A DNA stretch of 64,000 nt from Pacificispira sp002696645 (GTDB lineage: Bacteria; Pseudomonadota; Alphaproteobacteria; UBA8366; Aestuariispiraceae): the NCBI RefSeq assembly GCF_048892425.1, contig NZ_JBLZHU010000001.1, positions 1 through 64,000 of the forward strand. The letters run 5' to 3'. The translations under genes were made by a program, and so were the position numbers. Positions 44,528 to 53,642 of this stretch are shown piece by piece; positions within the stretch are counted from its first letter, which is position 1; each line of letters starts with the position of its first letter. The notes beneath the pieces were generated by a model that worked only from the letters and a program-made list of their open reading frames with translations, had not been told where the DNA came from and made no database searches.

Positions 44528-46369
44528 TTAACCTCCGTACATCTGGTCGATCAGATGTTTGAACTTTGTTTCGATGACCGACCGGCGCACCTTCATTGTC
44601 GCGGTGACTTCCCCGTCGTCGTGGTCCAGTTCCTTTTCCAGCAGTGCAAATTTCCGGACATTCTCCACCCGCGAGAATTCCTTGTTCACGGTATTGATTT
44701 CCCCGGTGATCAGATCGCGAATGTCGGGCAGGCTGGCCAGGCTTTTGAATGTCGTATAAGCCAGATTGCGCTCCTGAGCCCATTTCCCAACGGTTTCGTA
44801 ATCAATCTGGATAAGGGCGGTCAGGAAATTTCGCCGCTCTCCAATCAGGACGGCCTCGCGGATATAGATTGAATCCTTGATCCGGTTCTCAATCAGCGAC
44901 GGGGTGATGTTTTTACCGCCCGATGTGATGATCAGGTCTTTCTTCCGATCCGTGATCAGGATCGATTGGTCCTCTGCAATTCGGCCGACATCGCCGGTAT
45001 GCAGCCAGCCATCCACGACAGCGGCCCGGGTCGCTTCTTCATTATGCAGATAGCCCGGAAAAACCGCCTTGGAACGCACCAGAATTTCGCCATCTTCCGC
45101 AATCTTCTGTTCATATGTATCCAGCGGCGGGCCGGCATTCCCCAATGCGGTGTGCCCAGGATACTGACAGTGTGATATACCTGACAGTTCAGTCATGCCA
45201 TAGACCTGATAGACCCGAAGTCCAATGGTCCAAAAGAATTCCAGCACTTCCGGAGAGATTGAGGCCCCGCCGCATAACATAGTCTTGGCGCGGTCCAACC
45301 CCATCGCTTTTTGCAAAGCCCGAAAGCAAGCGACCCATAACAGAAAAAAAGTCAGCCGATCCCGTAATGAGGCTCTGTCGCCGCCATTCGCCATTTGCCT
45401 GCGCGCAATTGGGCGACCGATCCGTAAACAGGTCTCTACCACGCGCTGTTGCAGGGGCGATGCGTCCTTTAATTGGACCATGACACTGTACTGCATTTTC
45501 TCCCAGATGCGCGGCACACCCAGAAATCCTGTCGGCGCGATTTCTCGCAGGTTCTGGGCGACGGCATCAATCGATTCCGCAAAATTCACGGGGGTTCCAT
45601 TGACCAATTGCATCACGGTTGAACATAACCGCTCCGCGACGTGACACAGCGGCAGGTAACACAGGACTTCCCAGTTAGTCTCTGTGATCCCGTAGCGCTC
45701 GGAAACCCGCAGCGCGCCCCAGATAAGGCCACGATGAGACAGTTGGGCACCTTTCGGCATACCGGTTGTACCGGATGTGTAAACCACGACGGCCGTATCA
45801 TCGGGTGACAGGGCGTCGATCGATTCTTCAAAGCGATCTCCATAGTCAGCCCGCTTTGTGCGGCCCAGTTCGGACACTTCATCAAAGCTCATCAACATGT
45901 CGCGCGAATAGTGATTCAGTCCCTTCATATCGACGCAGATGATCTTTTCCAAATGCGGCAGGGTGCCTTCATGCTCTATGGCATCCAGGACCTTGTCAGT
46001 CTGTTCCTGATCACCACAGACAATGACACGGGCTTGGGAATGTTCCAGAATGTAACGCAATTCGGGCCACGGATTGGTTGGATAAATGCCGATGCAGGCC
46101 CCGCCCAGGGCCTGGATTGCGAGATCGCTGAACATCCATTCCGGCGTATCTTCACTGGCGACGGCGACAAAATCCTTAGGCGTTACGCCCAGAGCCAGCA
46201 GACCATAGGCGAAATCTTTCGTGTGCTCGTAATAGTCGCGATAGGTAAAACGGTTCCAGATTCCGAGATCCTTTTCCCGAAAAGCAAGTCGATCCGGATA
46301 GCGCTCTGCCCAATACCGCAACAGGCCGGGCATTGTTGTTTGTTCGGCAAATTTTACGTCGCGCGGCAT
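44528..46369 (-). CDS. Long-chain acyl-CoA synthetase within the ABC transporter operon
   Basis: 613 residues. AMP-binding motif VVYTSGTTGMPKGAQ, then YGMTELSG, and the late LITDRKKDLIITSGGKNITPS region with the catalytic-loop lysine. It makes a CoA thioester from a carboxylic acid using ATP. It sits between the permease and ATPase genes, an arrangement known for HAAT transporters of organic acids, which suggests uptake coupled to activation. Two nt separate it from livG. Confidence 0.87.
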   Translation of the reverse strand: MPRDVKFAEQTTMPGLLRYWAERYPDRLAFREKDLGIWNRFTYRDYYEHTKDFAYGLLALGVTPKDFVAVASEDTPEWMFSDLAIQALGGACIGIYPTNPWPELRYILEHSQARVIVCGDQEQTDKVLDAIEHEGTLPHLEKIICVDMKGLNHYSRDMLMSFDEVSELGRTKRADYGDRFEESIDALSPDDTAVVVYTSGTTGMPKGAQLSHRGLIWGALRVSERYGITETNWEVLCYLPLCHVAERLCSTVMQLVNGTPVNFAESIDAVAQNLREIAPTGFLGVPRIWEKMQYSVMVQLKDASPLQQRVVETCLRIGRPIARRQMANGGDRASLRDRLTFFLLWVACFRALQKAMGLDRAKTMLCGGASISPEVLEFFWTIGLRVYQVYGMTELSGISHCQYPGHTALGNAGPPLDTYEQKIAEDGEILVRSKAVFPGYLHNEEATRAAVVDGWLHTGDVGRIAEDQSILITDRKKDLIITSGGKNITPSLIENRIKDSIYIREAVLIGERRNFLTALIQIDYETVGKWAQERNLAYTTFKSLASLPDIRDLITGEINTVNKEFSRVENVRKFALLEKELDHDDGEVTATMKVRRSVIETKFKHLIDQMYGG

Positions 46370-46371
46370 CG

Positions 46372-47136
46372 TTACTTCTTCCCCAGATAGGCTTGTATGA
46401 CATCATCGTTGGAGGAAATTTCAGATGGTGTGCCCTCAGCAATCAGGGCGCCGTGGTTCAGCACGGCGATGCGGTCAGATATATCCATGACGATCCCCAT
46501 GTCATGTTCAACCATCACCACCGTGATCCCTAGTTCCTCACGAATGTCCAGGATGAAGCGGGCGATATCTTCTGTTTCTTCGCTGTTCATGCCAGACACC
46601 ATTTCGTCCAGCAGCAGCATTTTTGGCCCTGTTGCCAGGGCGCGCCCCAATTCGACCCGTTTCTGCAGCCCATAGGACAGCAGGCCGACAGGCATGTCGC
46701 GCAAATGTTCAATTTCCAGGAAGTCGATGATTTCTTCCACCCGCTTTCGGGCCGAAATTTCTTCATGCCGGGCCGGTCCCCAAAACAGGGCGGCAGTAAT
46801 CGGATTGGTTTTTAGCGTATGGTGCAGTCCCACCAGCAGGTTCTGCACCACGGTAGCGTGGGAGAATATCGCCAGGTTCTGAAAGGTTCGACCAATGCCA
46901 TATTCCACCAATTGATGGGTTTTCGATTTGTGAATCGCATGACCATCGAAAATGATCTGTCCGTCGGTTGGGGGGAAAAGGGCGGTGACCAGATTAAATA
47001 GGGTCGTCTTGCCCGCACCATTTGGACCAATCACGCTGTAGATGGACCCTTCCGGTACGTCGAAGGCGACATCGCTGACCGCAGTCAGTCCGCCAAAGGT
47101 CTTGGTGACATTCTTCAAGGACAGAAGTGTGCTCAT
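46372..47136 (-). CDS. ABC transporter ATPase (LivG-like)
   Basis: 254 residues from ATG 47136 (ATGA overlap with the upstream gene). Walker A GPNGAGKTTLFN, signature LSYGLQKRVELGRAL, Walker B LLLDEMVSGM and switch His in VVMVEHDMGIV. The YG in the signature and GM after Walker B are usual LivG variations. It energises the LivHM channel. Confidence 0.9.
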   Translation of the reverse strand: MSTLLSLKNVTKTFGGLTAVSDVAFDVPEGSIYSVIGPNGAGKTTLFNLVTALFPPTDGQIIFDGHAIHKSKTHQLVEYGIGRTFQNLAIFSHATVVQNLLVGLHHTLKTNPITAALFWGPARHEEISARKRVEEIIDFLEIEHLRDMPVGLLSYGLQKRVELGRALATGPKMLLLDEMVSGMNSEETEDIARFILDIREELGITVVMVEHDMGIVMDISDRIAVLNHGALIAEGTPSEISSNDDVIQAYLGKK

Positions 47137-47924
47137 GATAACCACCGCTTGCGTCGTTTGTAGTGCTTGACCTCGCGATAGTTCTTTTTCGCGCCTGCTT
47201 CGGAAAACCCCAGATAGAATTCCTTCACATCATCATTCCCGGCAATCCGCTGAGACGGGCCGTCCAGCACCACGCGTCCGTTTTCTACAATGTAGCCATA
47301 GGATGCGATGTCCAATGCCAGGGAAGCGTTCTGCTCAACCAGCAGGATTGACATGCCCTCGTCGCGATTCAGTGCGATGATCGTTTCGAATATTTGATCG
47401 ATGATCTGTGGGGCCAATCCCAGGGACGGCTCGTCCAACATCAACAGCTTTGGTTTGGACATCAGTGCACGGCCAATTGCAGCCATTTGCTGCTCTCCGC
47501 CGGAAAGATATCCAGCAACCGCCGTTCGGCGGTCCTTCAGTCGGGGGAACAGCGCATATACGCGTTCCAGATCCGATCCCAGTTCTTTGTTTGACTTCAG
47601 GAAGCCACCCATCATCAGGTTCTCTTCAACGCTCATCAGCGGGAAAAGACGGCGACCCTCTGGGACGTGCACGATGCCACGCCGCACGATTTCATCAGCG
47701 GGTAAGCCCAGAAGATCGGCGCCATCGAATCTAATGTCCCCGTGCAGAACTTCGCCTTCCTCCGGATACAGGACATTGGAAATAGCCTTCAACAGCGTTG
47801 ATTTCCCGGCCCCGTTCGATCCAAGCAGCGCGACAATAGTGCCAGTTTCAACCGTCAGGGAAACATCCCGTACGGCCTCTATGGCCCGGTCATACATGAT
47901 CTGCACGTTGGTAAGCTGCAGCAT
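47133..47924 (-). CDS. ABC transporter ATPase (LivF-like)
   Basis: 263 residues. Walker A GSNGAGKSTLLK, signature YLSGGEQQMAAIGRAL, Walker B LLMLDEPSLGLAP, and LLVEQNASLALDI. C-terminal tail is basic (YREVKHYKRRKRW). It starts 2 nt after the TetR stop and overlaps LivG by 4 nt. It pairs with LivG. Confidence 0.9.
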   Translation of the reverse strand: MLQLTNVQIMYDRAIEAVRDVSLTVETGTIVALLGSNGAGKSTLLKAISNVLYPEEGEVLHGDIRFDGADLLGLPADEIVRRGIVHVPEGRRLFPLMSVEENLMMGGFLKSNKELGSDLERVYALFPRLKDRRTAVAGYLSGGEQQMAAIGRALMSKPKLLMLDEPSLGLAPQIIDQIFETIIALNRDEGMSILLVEQNASLALDIASYGYIVENGRVVLDGPSQRIAGNDDVKEFYLGFSEAGAKKNYREVKHYKRRKRWLS

Positions 47925-47926
47925 GG

Positions 47927-48634
47927 CTATCCCTTCTCAGACGACGCTTGATCCAAGCGGTCGGTCACTTGTTCCAGGCGTTCGATCAGGGCGTTCAGGT
48001 CACGTGGCGGTTCCGGCGGTGCGGCAGCAATTCCGCAAAAGACCAGTTGAGACAATTGCCCCGCGACGAGTTCATAATCGAAATCCCCGCGGTTCATCAG
48101 ATAAGCGGTTACATGATGCTCAATGCCGCCAAAGATGACATCGCGTACCAGGGCCGGGGATGTATCCGGGCGTATGTCGCCTTTCGCTATGCCTTTCGCC
48201 AGAATGCCCATAAGCACGCGGGTATATTCCCGGTTCATTTCATACAATTCAGTCGAATAGTAATCGGGAGCATTGCGAACTTCGGAATAGAATAAGCGGC
48301 ACAGATCCGGGCTTTCTTTGATCGATTTCATATGCTGCCAGATAACGATATGAAGGCGCGCCCGTGTTCCTTCGATTCCCTCCAGCTTTGCTTTGAAATC
48401 GTCGATCATACTCAGATACCAGGTGCGCAGAATGGTATGCAAAAGATCGCGCTTGTTGGTGTAGAACTTGTAGATTGATCCTTCGGATATGCCGGCCTCT
48501 GCGGCGATTTCGTTTACGGGTGCGGCATCGAATCCATGCTGGGAAAAAACCAACCGAGCAGCTTTTTCAATATCGCGCATCCGCTTTTCACGGGGCAGCC
48601 TGACAAAGCTGCGTTTTTCCGGCGCAACGCTCAT
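47927..48634 (-). CDS. TetR-family regulator of the catabolic operon (AtuR-like candidate)
   Basis: 235 residues. N-terminal helix-turn-helix in PVNEIAAEAGISEGSIYKFYTNK. Starts within the last bases of the AtuA-like gene (4-nt overlap), so it is made as part of the operon. AtuR in Pseudomonas is a TetR repressor of the atu genes acting on an inverted repeat; here a TetR-like palindrome lies in the divergent promoter region at 51323-51345. This protein is the natural candidate for binding it (inference), with an acyl-CoA as inducer. Confidence 0.83.
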   Translation of the reverse strand: MSVAPEKRSFVRLPREKRMRDIEKAARLVFSQHGFDAAPVNEIAAEAGISEGSIYKFYTNKRDLLHTILRTWYLSMIDDFKAKLEGIEGTRARLHIVIWQHMKSIKESPDLCRLFYSEVRNAPDYYSTELYEMNREYTRVLMGILAKGIAKGDIRPDTSPALVRDVIFGGIEHHVTAYLMNRGDFDYELVAGQLSQLVFCGIAAAPPEPPRDLNALIERLEQVTDRLDQASSEKG

Positions 48635-50481
48635 TCCAGACCCTCCTGTTGAGTCTTAGGGATTGACCACTCGGTCAGTGCGGGAAATTCGTTTAAAAGA
48701 GAAGCGGGCACTCGAACAGGGGTATCGAGCAGGATTTGTGCGTATCCCTTACCTTGCGGATCATTCCGAAGCGAAGCCACGCCACCGCCACCCAGGGCGT
48801 CGCGCAGAACGAAATTAAATCCATTCAGGCCGGGCCATTCATACCGCTCTACCGCGCCTTTCGCGACATGGGAGAATATGGCTTTTACATGCTGTGGCGT
48901 TAGGTTTGCGCGCAGTATTGGCAGGAAATCCGGATCTCTCGCAAGCAGTCCAATATTGGCGATATCACCTTTGTCGCCGCTGCGACCATGGGCTAATGCG
49001 ATTAACGGTATGGATATCGCGCCGTTTGAGTCTGGGGCATCAGCATCTGTGCCTATCGAGGGTGTGCGTTGGGTTTTGACAGCGCGTGATGTTTCTTTTT
49101 GCCCCGTTGGTACCGGAATAGGGATGGCATGGTCATCAATATCGATAGCGGTGTTTACTTTGGTTTTCTCAACGAGGCAGGAAAAAAGCCGAATTACCGG
49201 TTGGGGTGCCGGGCGACCGCCTGCAAACCCCGTAATGCCTTGTGCCATAGAACTTGCGGCAGGGTAAATTTCCCGCGCGAAAATGCCCAGAGCATCTTTA
49301 TGGTCGTGCCGTACGGCAATGCGCAGTACAACTTCCCGTGCACCCTGTTGTACCGGGTCCATGCCAAAGCTGGCATCCGCGCCAAGTACTTCGATCAGGC
49401 TTTCGGAAAAGGGGGCGAATCCTGCTGTCGCAATCATTCTGCCGGTTCTGGTAAGGATTGCCTCTCCGACAGCTTGCGCTTTTGCGCCTGCCTGGCGACC
49501 AGCAATCGTCATTGTTGCTACGGAGCGATAGCCATCTGCATAGGTGGCGCAGACCTTGTAGAATGGCGTTGGGGCCGTTCCCCGTGCACCCGCCACATGA
49601 ACGCGATCGATTGCTGTTTGCGTTACCGTCACCTGGGAGAAATCACAGATAACGTCCGGCAGGAGATAGGCCGCAGGATCACCAATCTCATAGACAATCT
49701 GTTCCGCCACTGTCATGGGCGTGATCAATCCGCCCGTGTCCGATGGTTTCGTTAGTTCGAAGGAGCCGTCAGGCGCACAGACTGCAATTGGGGAGCCCAT
49801 TTCATCCCATCCCCGAACGGCATCCCAATCCGTGAAGATGCCCCCTGTCGCTTGTGGGCCGCATTCAATCACATGACCGGCCAGGCTGCCGCCTGCCAGC
49901 TTATCGTAGTCCGCTTCTGTCCAGCCGAATTCATGAATTAAGGGGCCTAATGCCAGCGCTGAATCAACGACGCGCCCGGTGATGACAATATCCGCCCCTT
50001 CTCTAAGTGCAGCGGCAATAGGGAATGCGCCCAGATAGGCGTTGATGCTGGAAACCCGCTCTGGCAAAGGGGCGCCAGTCGCGATTTCTGTCACGCCGTC
50101 TTCTCTCAGGGTCATCGCGTTTTCGGCCAGATCATCGCCCAATACCACTGCGATTTTCAGGTCCAGTCCTGCTGCCTTTAACACAGTTTGTAAGGCAGAC
50201 CGGCAGGCCAGCGGATTCAGACCGCCGGCATTGGTGATAATGCGGATGCCTTTTGTCGCGATGTCCTGTGCCAGGGGCGTCATCACATGGCTGATGAAAT
50301 CCGTTGCATAGCCCTGGTCCGGGCTTCGCGCCTTTAATCGAGCCAGGATCGACATGGTGATTTCTGCCAGATAGTCCAGAATCATGTAGTCAATGCTATC
50401 TGACCGGACCAATTGCGCCGCGCCTTCGGGCGAGTCGCCCCAGAACCCTGTGCCACATCCGATCCTGACTGTTTGCGCCAT
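48631..50481 (-). CDS. AtuA-like protein (acyclic terpene utilisation, DUF1446)
   Basis: 616 residues. The N-terminal GCGTGFWGDSPEGAAQLV and the following DYLAEITMSILARLKARSPDQGYA are characteristic of the AtuA family (DUF1446). A C-terminal module of about 110 residues begins SIPLIALAHGRSGDKGDIANIG, the AtuA-like ferredoxin-fold domain. AtuA is required for growth on citronellol or geraniol in Pseudomonas, but its reaction is not known. It lies 5 nt after the hydratase and 4 nt overlapping the TetR gene, so it is central to this operon. Confidence 0.85.
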   Translation of the reverse strand: MAQTVRIGCGTGFWGDSPEGAAQLVRSDSIDYMILDYLAEITMSILARLKARSPDQGYATDFISHVMTPLAQDIATKGIRIITNAGGLNPLACRSALQTVLKAAGLDLKIAVVLGDDLAENAMTLREDGVTEIATGAPLPERVSSINAYLGAFPIAAALREGADIVITGRVVDSALALGPLIHEFGWTEADYDKLAGGSLAGHVIECGPQATGGIFTDWDAVRGWDEMGSPIAVCAPDGSFELTKPSDTGGLITPMTVAEQIVYEIGDPAAYLLPDVICDFSQVTVTQTAIDRVHVAGARGTAPTPFYKVCATYADGYRSVATMTIAGRQAGAKAQAVGEAILTRTGRMIATAGFAPFSESLIEVLGADASFGMDPVQQGAREVVLRIAVRHDHKDALGIFAREIYPAASSMAQGITGFAGGRPAPQPVIRLFSCLVEKTKVNTAIDIDDHAIPIPVPTGQKETSRAVKTQRTPSIGTDADAPDSNGAISIPLIALAHGRSGDKGDIANIGLLARDPDFLPILRANLTPQHVKAIFSHVAKGAVERYEWPGLNGFNFVLRDALGGGGVASLRNDPQGKGYAQILLDTPVRVPASLLNEFPALTEWSIPKTQQEGLE

Positions 50482-50486
50482 TCTGA

Positions 50487-51269
50487 CTAGCTCCCCGTCC
50501 AGTTTGGGGGGCGTTTCTCTGCAAAGGCGGTGAAACCTTCACGGGCATCCTGGGTTCTTGCCATATTGGCCAGCATGAATTGCGCATATTCCAGCGCGCC
50601 ATCGAAGGACATTTCGCGAATGCGGGTCAGGGATTGTTTGCCCAATCGAATGCCAGTCGGGGATTTCGATACCACTCGCTCTACCAGCCAATTGAGTTTC
50701 TGGTCCAGATCCGCCTTGGGTACAGCATAATTCACCAACCGCATATCCGCGGCTTCTGCCCCCGTAAAAGGCTCACCCGTCAGACACATTTCCATGAGAA
50801 TTCTTTCGGGAACCACCCGCAGCAAAAGCGGCAGGATCATCATTGGGAACAACCCGACTTTGACCTCTGAAACACCAACCAGAATATCATCCCGCGCCAC
50901 GGCCAGATCACAGGCGCAAACCAGACCAAATCCACCGGCCAGAGCATGGCCGTTCAGGCGTGCGATCAGGGGTATACGACAATCGCGCATGCGTCGCAGC
51001 AAACGCGCAATGTAATGACGGGGATCTTCTGCAGCGATTGTGAATGGCGTGCCGTCAGCATTTAGTTGCAGGTCGCCACCGGCACAGAACGCCTTGTCAC
51101 CGGCGCCAGTCAGAACGATGGCCCGAATGCGTCGATCTGCCTCTGCCTGATCCAGCGCAGAGATGATGCCTTCCGCAACAGATTCGTTGAGCGCATTTCG
51201 CCGTTCCGGCCGATTGATGGTGACGGTTTGCACCGTGCCATCCGTCCGGATCTGCACAACGTCTTCCAC
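50487..51269 (-). CDS. Enoyl-CoA hydratase (AtuE-like)
   Basis: 260 residues from GTG 51269, with a strong GGGAGGT site 5 nt upstream. Crotonase motifs INRPERRNALNE, KAFCAGGDL, NGHALAGGFGLVCACD and EVKVGLFPMM are seen. It is the first gene of the minus-strand operon. By analogy to AtuE it could hydrate isohexenylglutaconyl-CoA, the product of geranyl-CoA carboxylation; methylglutaconyl-CoA is the leucine-pathway alternative. Confidence 0.83.
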   Translation of the reverse strand: MEDVVQIRTDGTVQTVTINRPERRNALNESVAEGIISALDQAEADRRIRAIVLTGAGDKAFCAGGDLQLNADGTPFTIAAEDPRHYIARLLRRMRDCRIPLIARLNGHALAGGFGLVCACDLAVARDDILVGVSEVKVGLFPMMILPLLLRVVPERILMEMCLTGEPFTGAEAADMRLVNYAVPKADLDQKLNWLVERVVSKSPTGIRLGKQSLTRIREMSFDGALEYAQFMLANMARTQDAREGFTAFAEKRPPNWTGS

Positions 51270-51322
51270 AATTTACCTCCCGTTCCTGTGGCGGATTATG
51301 TTTCGATTTCCGCCTTCTTCAC

Positions 51323-51345
51323 TTTAGTGAGCCATACTCATTAAA
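51323..51345. promoter_or_regulatory. Palindromic operator in the divergent catabolic promoter
   Basis: Arms TTTAGTGAG (51323-51331) and CTCATTAAA (51337-51345) with a 5-nt spacer CCATA; the arms are complementary at 8 of 9 positions. It lies 54 bp upstream of the minus-strand hydratase start. Size and form suit a TetR-family dimer. Confidence 0.6.
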
Positions 51346-51430
51346 AATGTCAATTGAAAAATTTTAGTGTGCGCTGCAGCATAAGAAATTGCATTGATCC
51401 CCTATAAAACGGGTTTTTTCGATACAGTAA

Positions 51431-51453
51431 GTTAATGAGTATGATTTACTTAA
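51431..51453. promoter_or_regulatory. Second, degenerate copy of the same operator
   Basis: GTTAATGAG (51431-51439), spacer TATGA, then TTTACTTAA. The left arm plus spacer contains TTAATGAGTATG (51432-51443), the exact reverse complement of CATACTCATTAA at 51333-51344 in the first operator. It lies about 100 bp before the plus-strand dehydrogenase start. The right arm is weak. Confidence 0.45.
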
Positions 51454-51552
51454 AGTCTGGACAACGGCACAATCGTTCATTAGCCTGATGTCAATAAAAA
51501 TACCGTCTATGCCGGAACTACCGTGCAAGACAGATATCAGGGAGGACGTGAT

Positions 51553-52773
51553 ATGACCGGTGATGGACCATCCGGGCGCCTGGCGAATTTTGACCATGGC
51601 GGTAGTTTTGATCTCGATGTAACGCAACGTGAAATATTAGACCAGGCGGATCGGTTTGGTCGTAATGAGCTCTATCCGCTGGCCAATCGCATGGATGCCG
51701 AGGAATGGTGGCCAGAGGAGGCATTTCCCAAGATGGGGGAGGCCGGTTTCTTTGGCATCACCGTGCCAGAGGAATATGGCGGTGTCGGCATGGACCTGTT
51801 CACGTCTGGCTTGTTGCTACAAGCTTTTGGTCGGTGGAATCATGCATTGGCGTTAAGTTGGGTTGCGCATGAAAATCTGTGTTTGAACAATATCTATCGC
51901 AACGCGAATGAGGCCCAGCGGAAGAAATATCTGCCTGATTTATGTTCGGGTAAAAAAATTGGCGCGTTGGGGCTTACGGAACCGGGGGCGGGGTCTGATG
52001 CATTAGGTTCAATGCGTACAACGGCAGTGCGGGACGGCGACCATTATGTTTTGAATGGCAGCAAGATATACATCACCAACGGGCCAGTGGCCGATGTTCT
52101 TCTGGTCTATGCCAAAACCGACAAAGAAAAGGGCGCGCACGGAATCTCCGCCTTTATTGTTGAGAAAGATTTCCCCGGATTTGAAGTTGCCCAGAAATTG
52201 GAAAAGATGGGCTATCGTGGCAGCCAGACCGGGGAGCTGGTCTTTACCGATTGCCGCGTGCCGGTCGAAAATCTTGTTGGCGAGGAGAACCGCGGCGTTT
52301 CAATTGTGATGAGTGGCCTTGATATCGAACGGGCCATGATCTCACCGCTGTGTCTTGGCGTTGCAGAGCGGGCGTTGGAGCTTTCGATTGACTATGCAAA
52401 AACTAGGAAGCAGTTCGGCAAGCCGATCGGATCATTCCAAATGGTTCAATCCATGTTGGCAGAGATGTATGTGCATGTAGAGACCATGCGGACCTTCTCC
52501 TATCGCGGGCTGGCCGTAGCGGAGGGGTTGGAGTCCGGTTCTGGTCCTCGTGGTGATATCCATATGCTCACGGCGGCCTCTGTTATGTTTGCGGCCCAGA
52601 CCACGAACAAGGTCCTGGATCTTGGCGTTCAAATTCATGGCGGATCCGGCTATATCTGGGAATCAGAAATCAATCGTTTGTTCCGTTCAACCAAACTGTT
52701 GGAGATTGGGGCGGGGACGACTGAAGTGCGCAAGATGATTATTGCGGGTGAATTGCTCAGGGATATGAAGTGA
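51553..52773 (+). CDS. Acyl-CoA dehydrogenase, isovaleryl/citronellyl type
   Basis: 406 residues from ATG 51553, with GGAGG 7-8 nt upstream. FAD-binding LGLTEPGAGSDALG and YITNGPVADVLLVY are clear. The usual C-terminal YEGT catalytic base is replaced by EIGAGTTEVRKM, as in isovaleryl-CoA dehydrogenases, where the base is the Glu of a GLD-ER motif; here that is Glu259 in MSGLDIERAM. A branched acyl-CoA such as citronellyl-CoA (AtuD) or isovaleryl-CoA is the expected substrate. First gene of the plus-strand arm. Confidence 0.88.
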   Translation: MTGDGPSGRLANFDHGGSFDLDVTQREILDQADRFGRNELYPLANRMDAEEWWPEEAFPKMGEAGFFGITVPEEYGGVGMDLFTSGLLLQAFGRWNHALALSWVAHENLCLNNIYRNANEAQRKKYLPDLCSGKKIGALGLTEPGAGSDALGSMRTTAVRDGDHYVLNGSKIYITNGPVADVLLVYAKTDKEKGAHGISAFIVEKDFPGFEVAQKLEKMGYRGSQTGELVFTDCRVPVENLVGEENRGVSIVMSGLDIERAMISPLCLGVAERALELSIDYAKTRKQFGKPIGSFQMVQSMLAEMYVHVETMRTFSYRGLAVAEGLESGSGPRGDIHMLTAASVMFAAQTTNKVLDLGVQIHGGSGYIWESEINRLFRSTKLLEIGAGTTEVRKMIIAGELLRDMK

Positions 52774-52774
52774 A

Positions 52775-53638
52775 ATGACGGAGCAAGCAGCTGATACCGT
52801 GATCGGGATGAGCGATGCCGATCTGGCAGTTCATCCAACTGTTTATGCGCCGGGTTCATTTCAGGGCAAAACGGTTCTGATTTCCGGGGCGGCAGGAGGG
52901 CTTGGCCGGGCGGCGGCGTGGTTGCTGGGGCGACTTGGAGCCAGACTTATTCTTGTCGGACGCAAGCAGGATCGGTTGGACTCCCTTGCCACTGCTCTGG
53001 CGGAAAAGGAGATTGTTGCAGAAACAATTGCCCTGGATATCCGTCAGCAAGGCGACGTTCAGGACCTTTTTCGCCATGTCAGAGAAAAATTCGGGCAGCT
53101 TGATTTGCTGATCAACAGTGCGGGGGGACAGTTTCCGCAGGCGGCCATCGACTTTTCTGAAAAGGGTTGGAATGCCGTAATCGCTACTAACCTGACCGGC
53201 ACATGGTTCATGATGCAGGCGGCTGCTCAGTTTTGGCGTGATACTGAATCCAAGGGCTCCATTGTTAATATCGTGGTGGTAACCCGCCATGGCCTTTATG
53301 GTGTTGCGCATACCATTGCTGCCAGGGCTGGGGTAATCGGCCTTAGTCAGAATCTCGCTGTGGAATGGGCCCCATTGGATATTCGGGTGAACTGTATTGC
53401 CCCTGGCGCGATAGAGACCGAGGGGTGGAAGGTCTATTCCCCCGAAGCCCGTGCCTTGTATCATCGTTCCAACCCGATGATGCGCAATGGGTCCCCCTGG
53501 GAAATTGCCGAGGCCTGCGCCTATCTGGGAGGGAGTTCGGGAAGCTATATTACCGGTGAGGTCCTGCATGTTGCTGGTGGTGGCCAGCATTGGGGAGAAA
53601 CCTGGACAATCGGGAAGCCGGACTATTTTAAGGAGTAA
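52775..53638 (+). CDS. SDR-family protein, PECR-like, lacking the YxxxK motif
   Basis: 287 residues. The Rossmann motif LISGAAGGLGRA and the LINSAGGQFP strand are normal. The catalytic YxxxK reads T180-I-A-A-R184 within VAHTIAARAGVIGL, as in peroxisomal trans-2-enoyl-CoA reductase (PECR) relatives with HSGAARAGV-like sequence. The C-terminal VAPGAIETEG-type loop is present as IAPGAIETEGW. It may reduce an enoyl-CoA or act on a CoA-bound intermediate (AtuB/AtuG are SDRs). It follows the dehydrogenase by one base. Confidence 0.8.
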   Translation: MTEQAADTVIGMSDADLAVHPTVYAPGSFQGKTVLISGAAGGLGRAAAWLLGRLGARLILVGRKQDRLDSLATALAEKEIVAETIALDIRQQGDVQDLFRHVREKFGQLDLLINSAGGQFPQAAIDFSEKGWNAVIATNLTGTWFMMQAAAQFWRDTESKGSIVNIVVVTRHGLYGVAHTIAARAGVIGLSQNLAVEWAPLDIRVNCIAPGAIETEGWKVYSPEARALYHRSNPMMRNGSPWEIAEACAYLGGSSGSYITGEVLHVAGGGQHWGETWTIGKPDYFKE

Positions 53639-53642
53639 CAGC

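Noticed and set aside
53487..53642. Longer start for the nitronate-monooxygenase-like gene
   Set aside because: This part is antiparallel in codon pattern to no known domain and lies wholly within the SDR gene. AAGGAG precedes ATG 53643.
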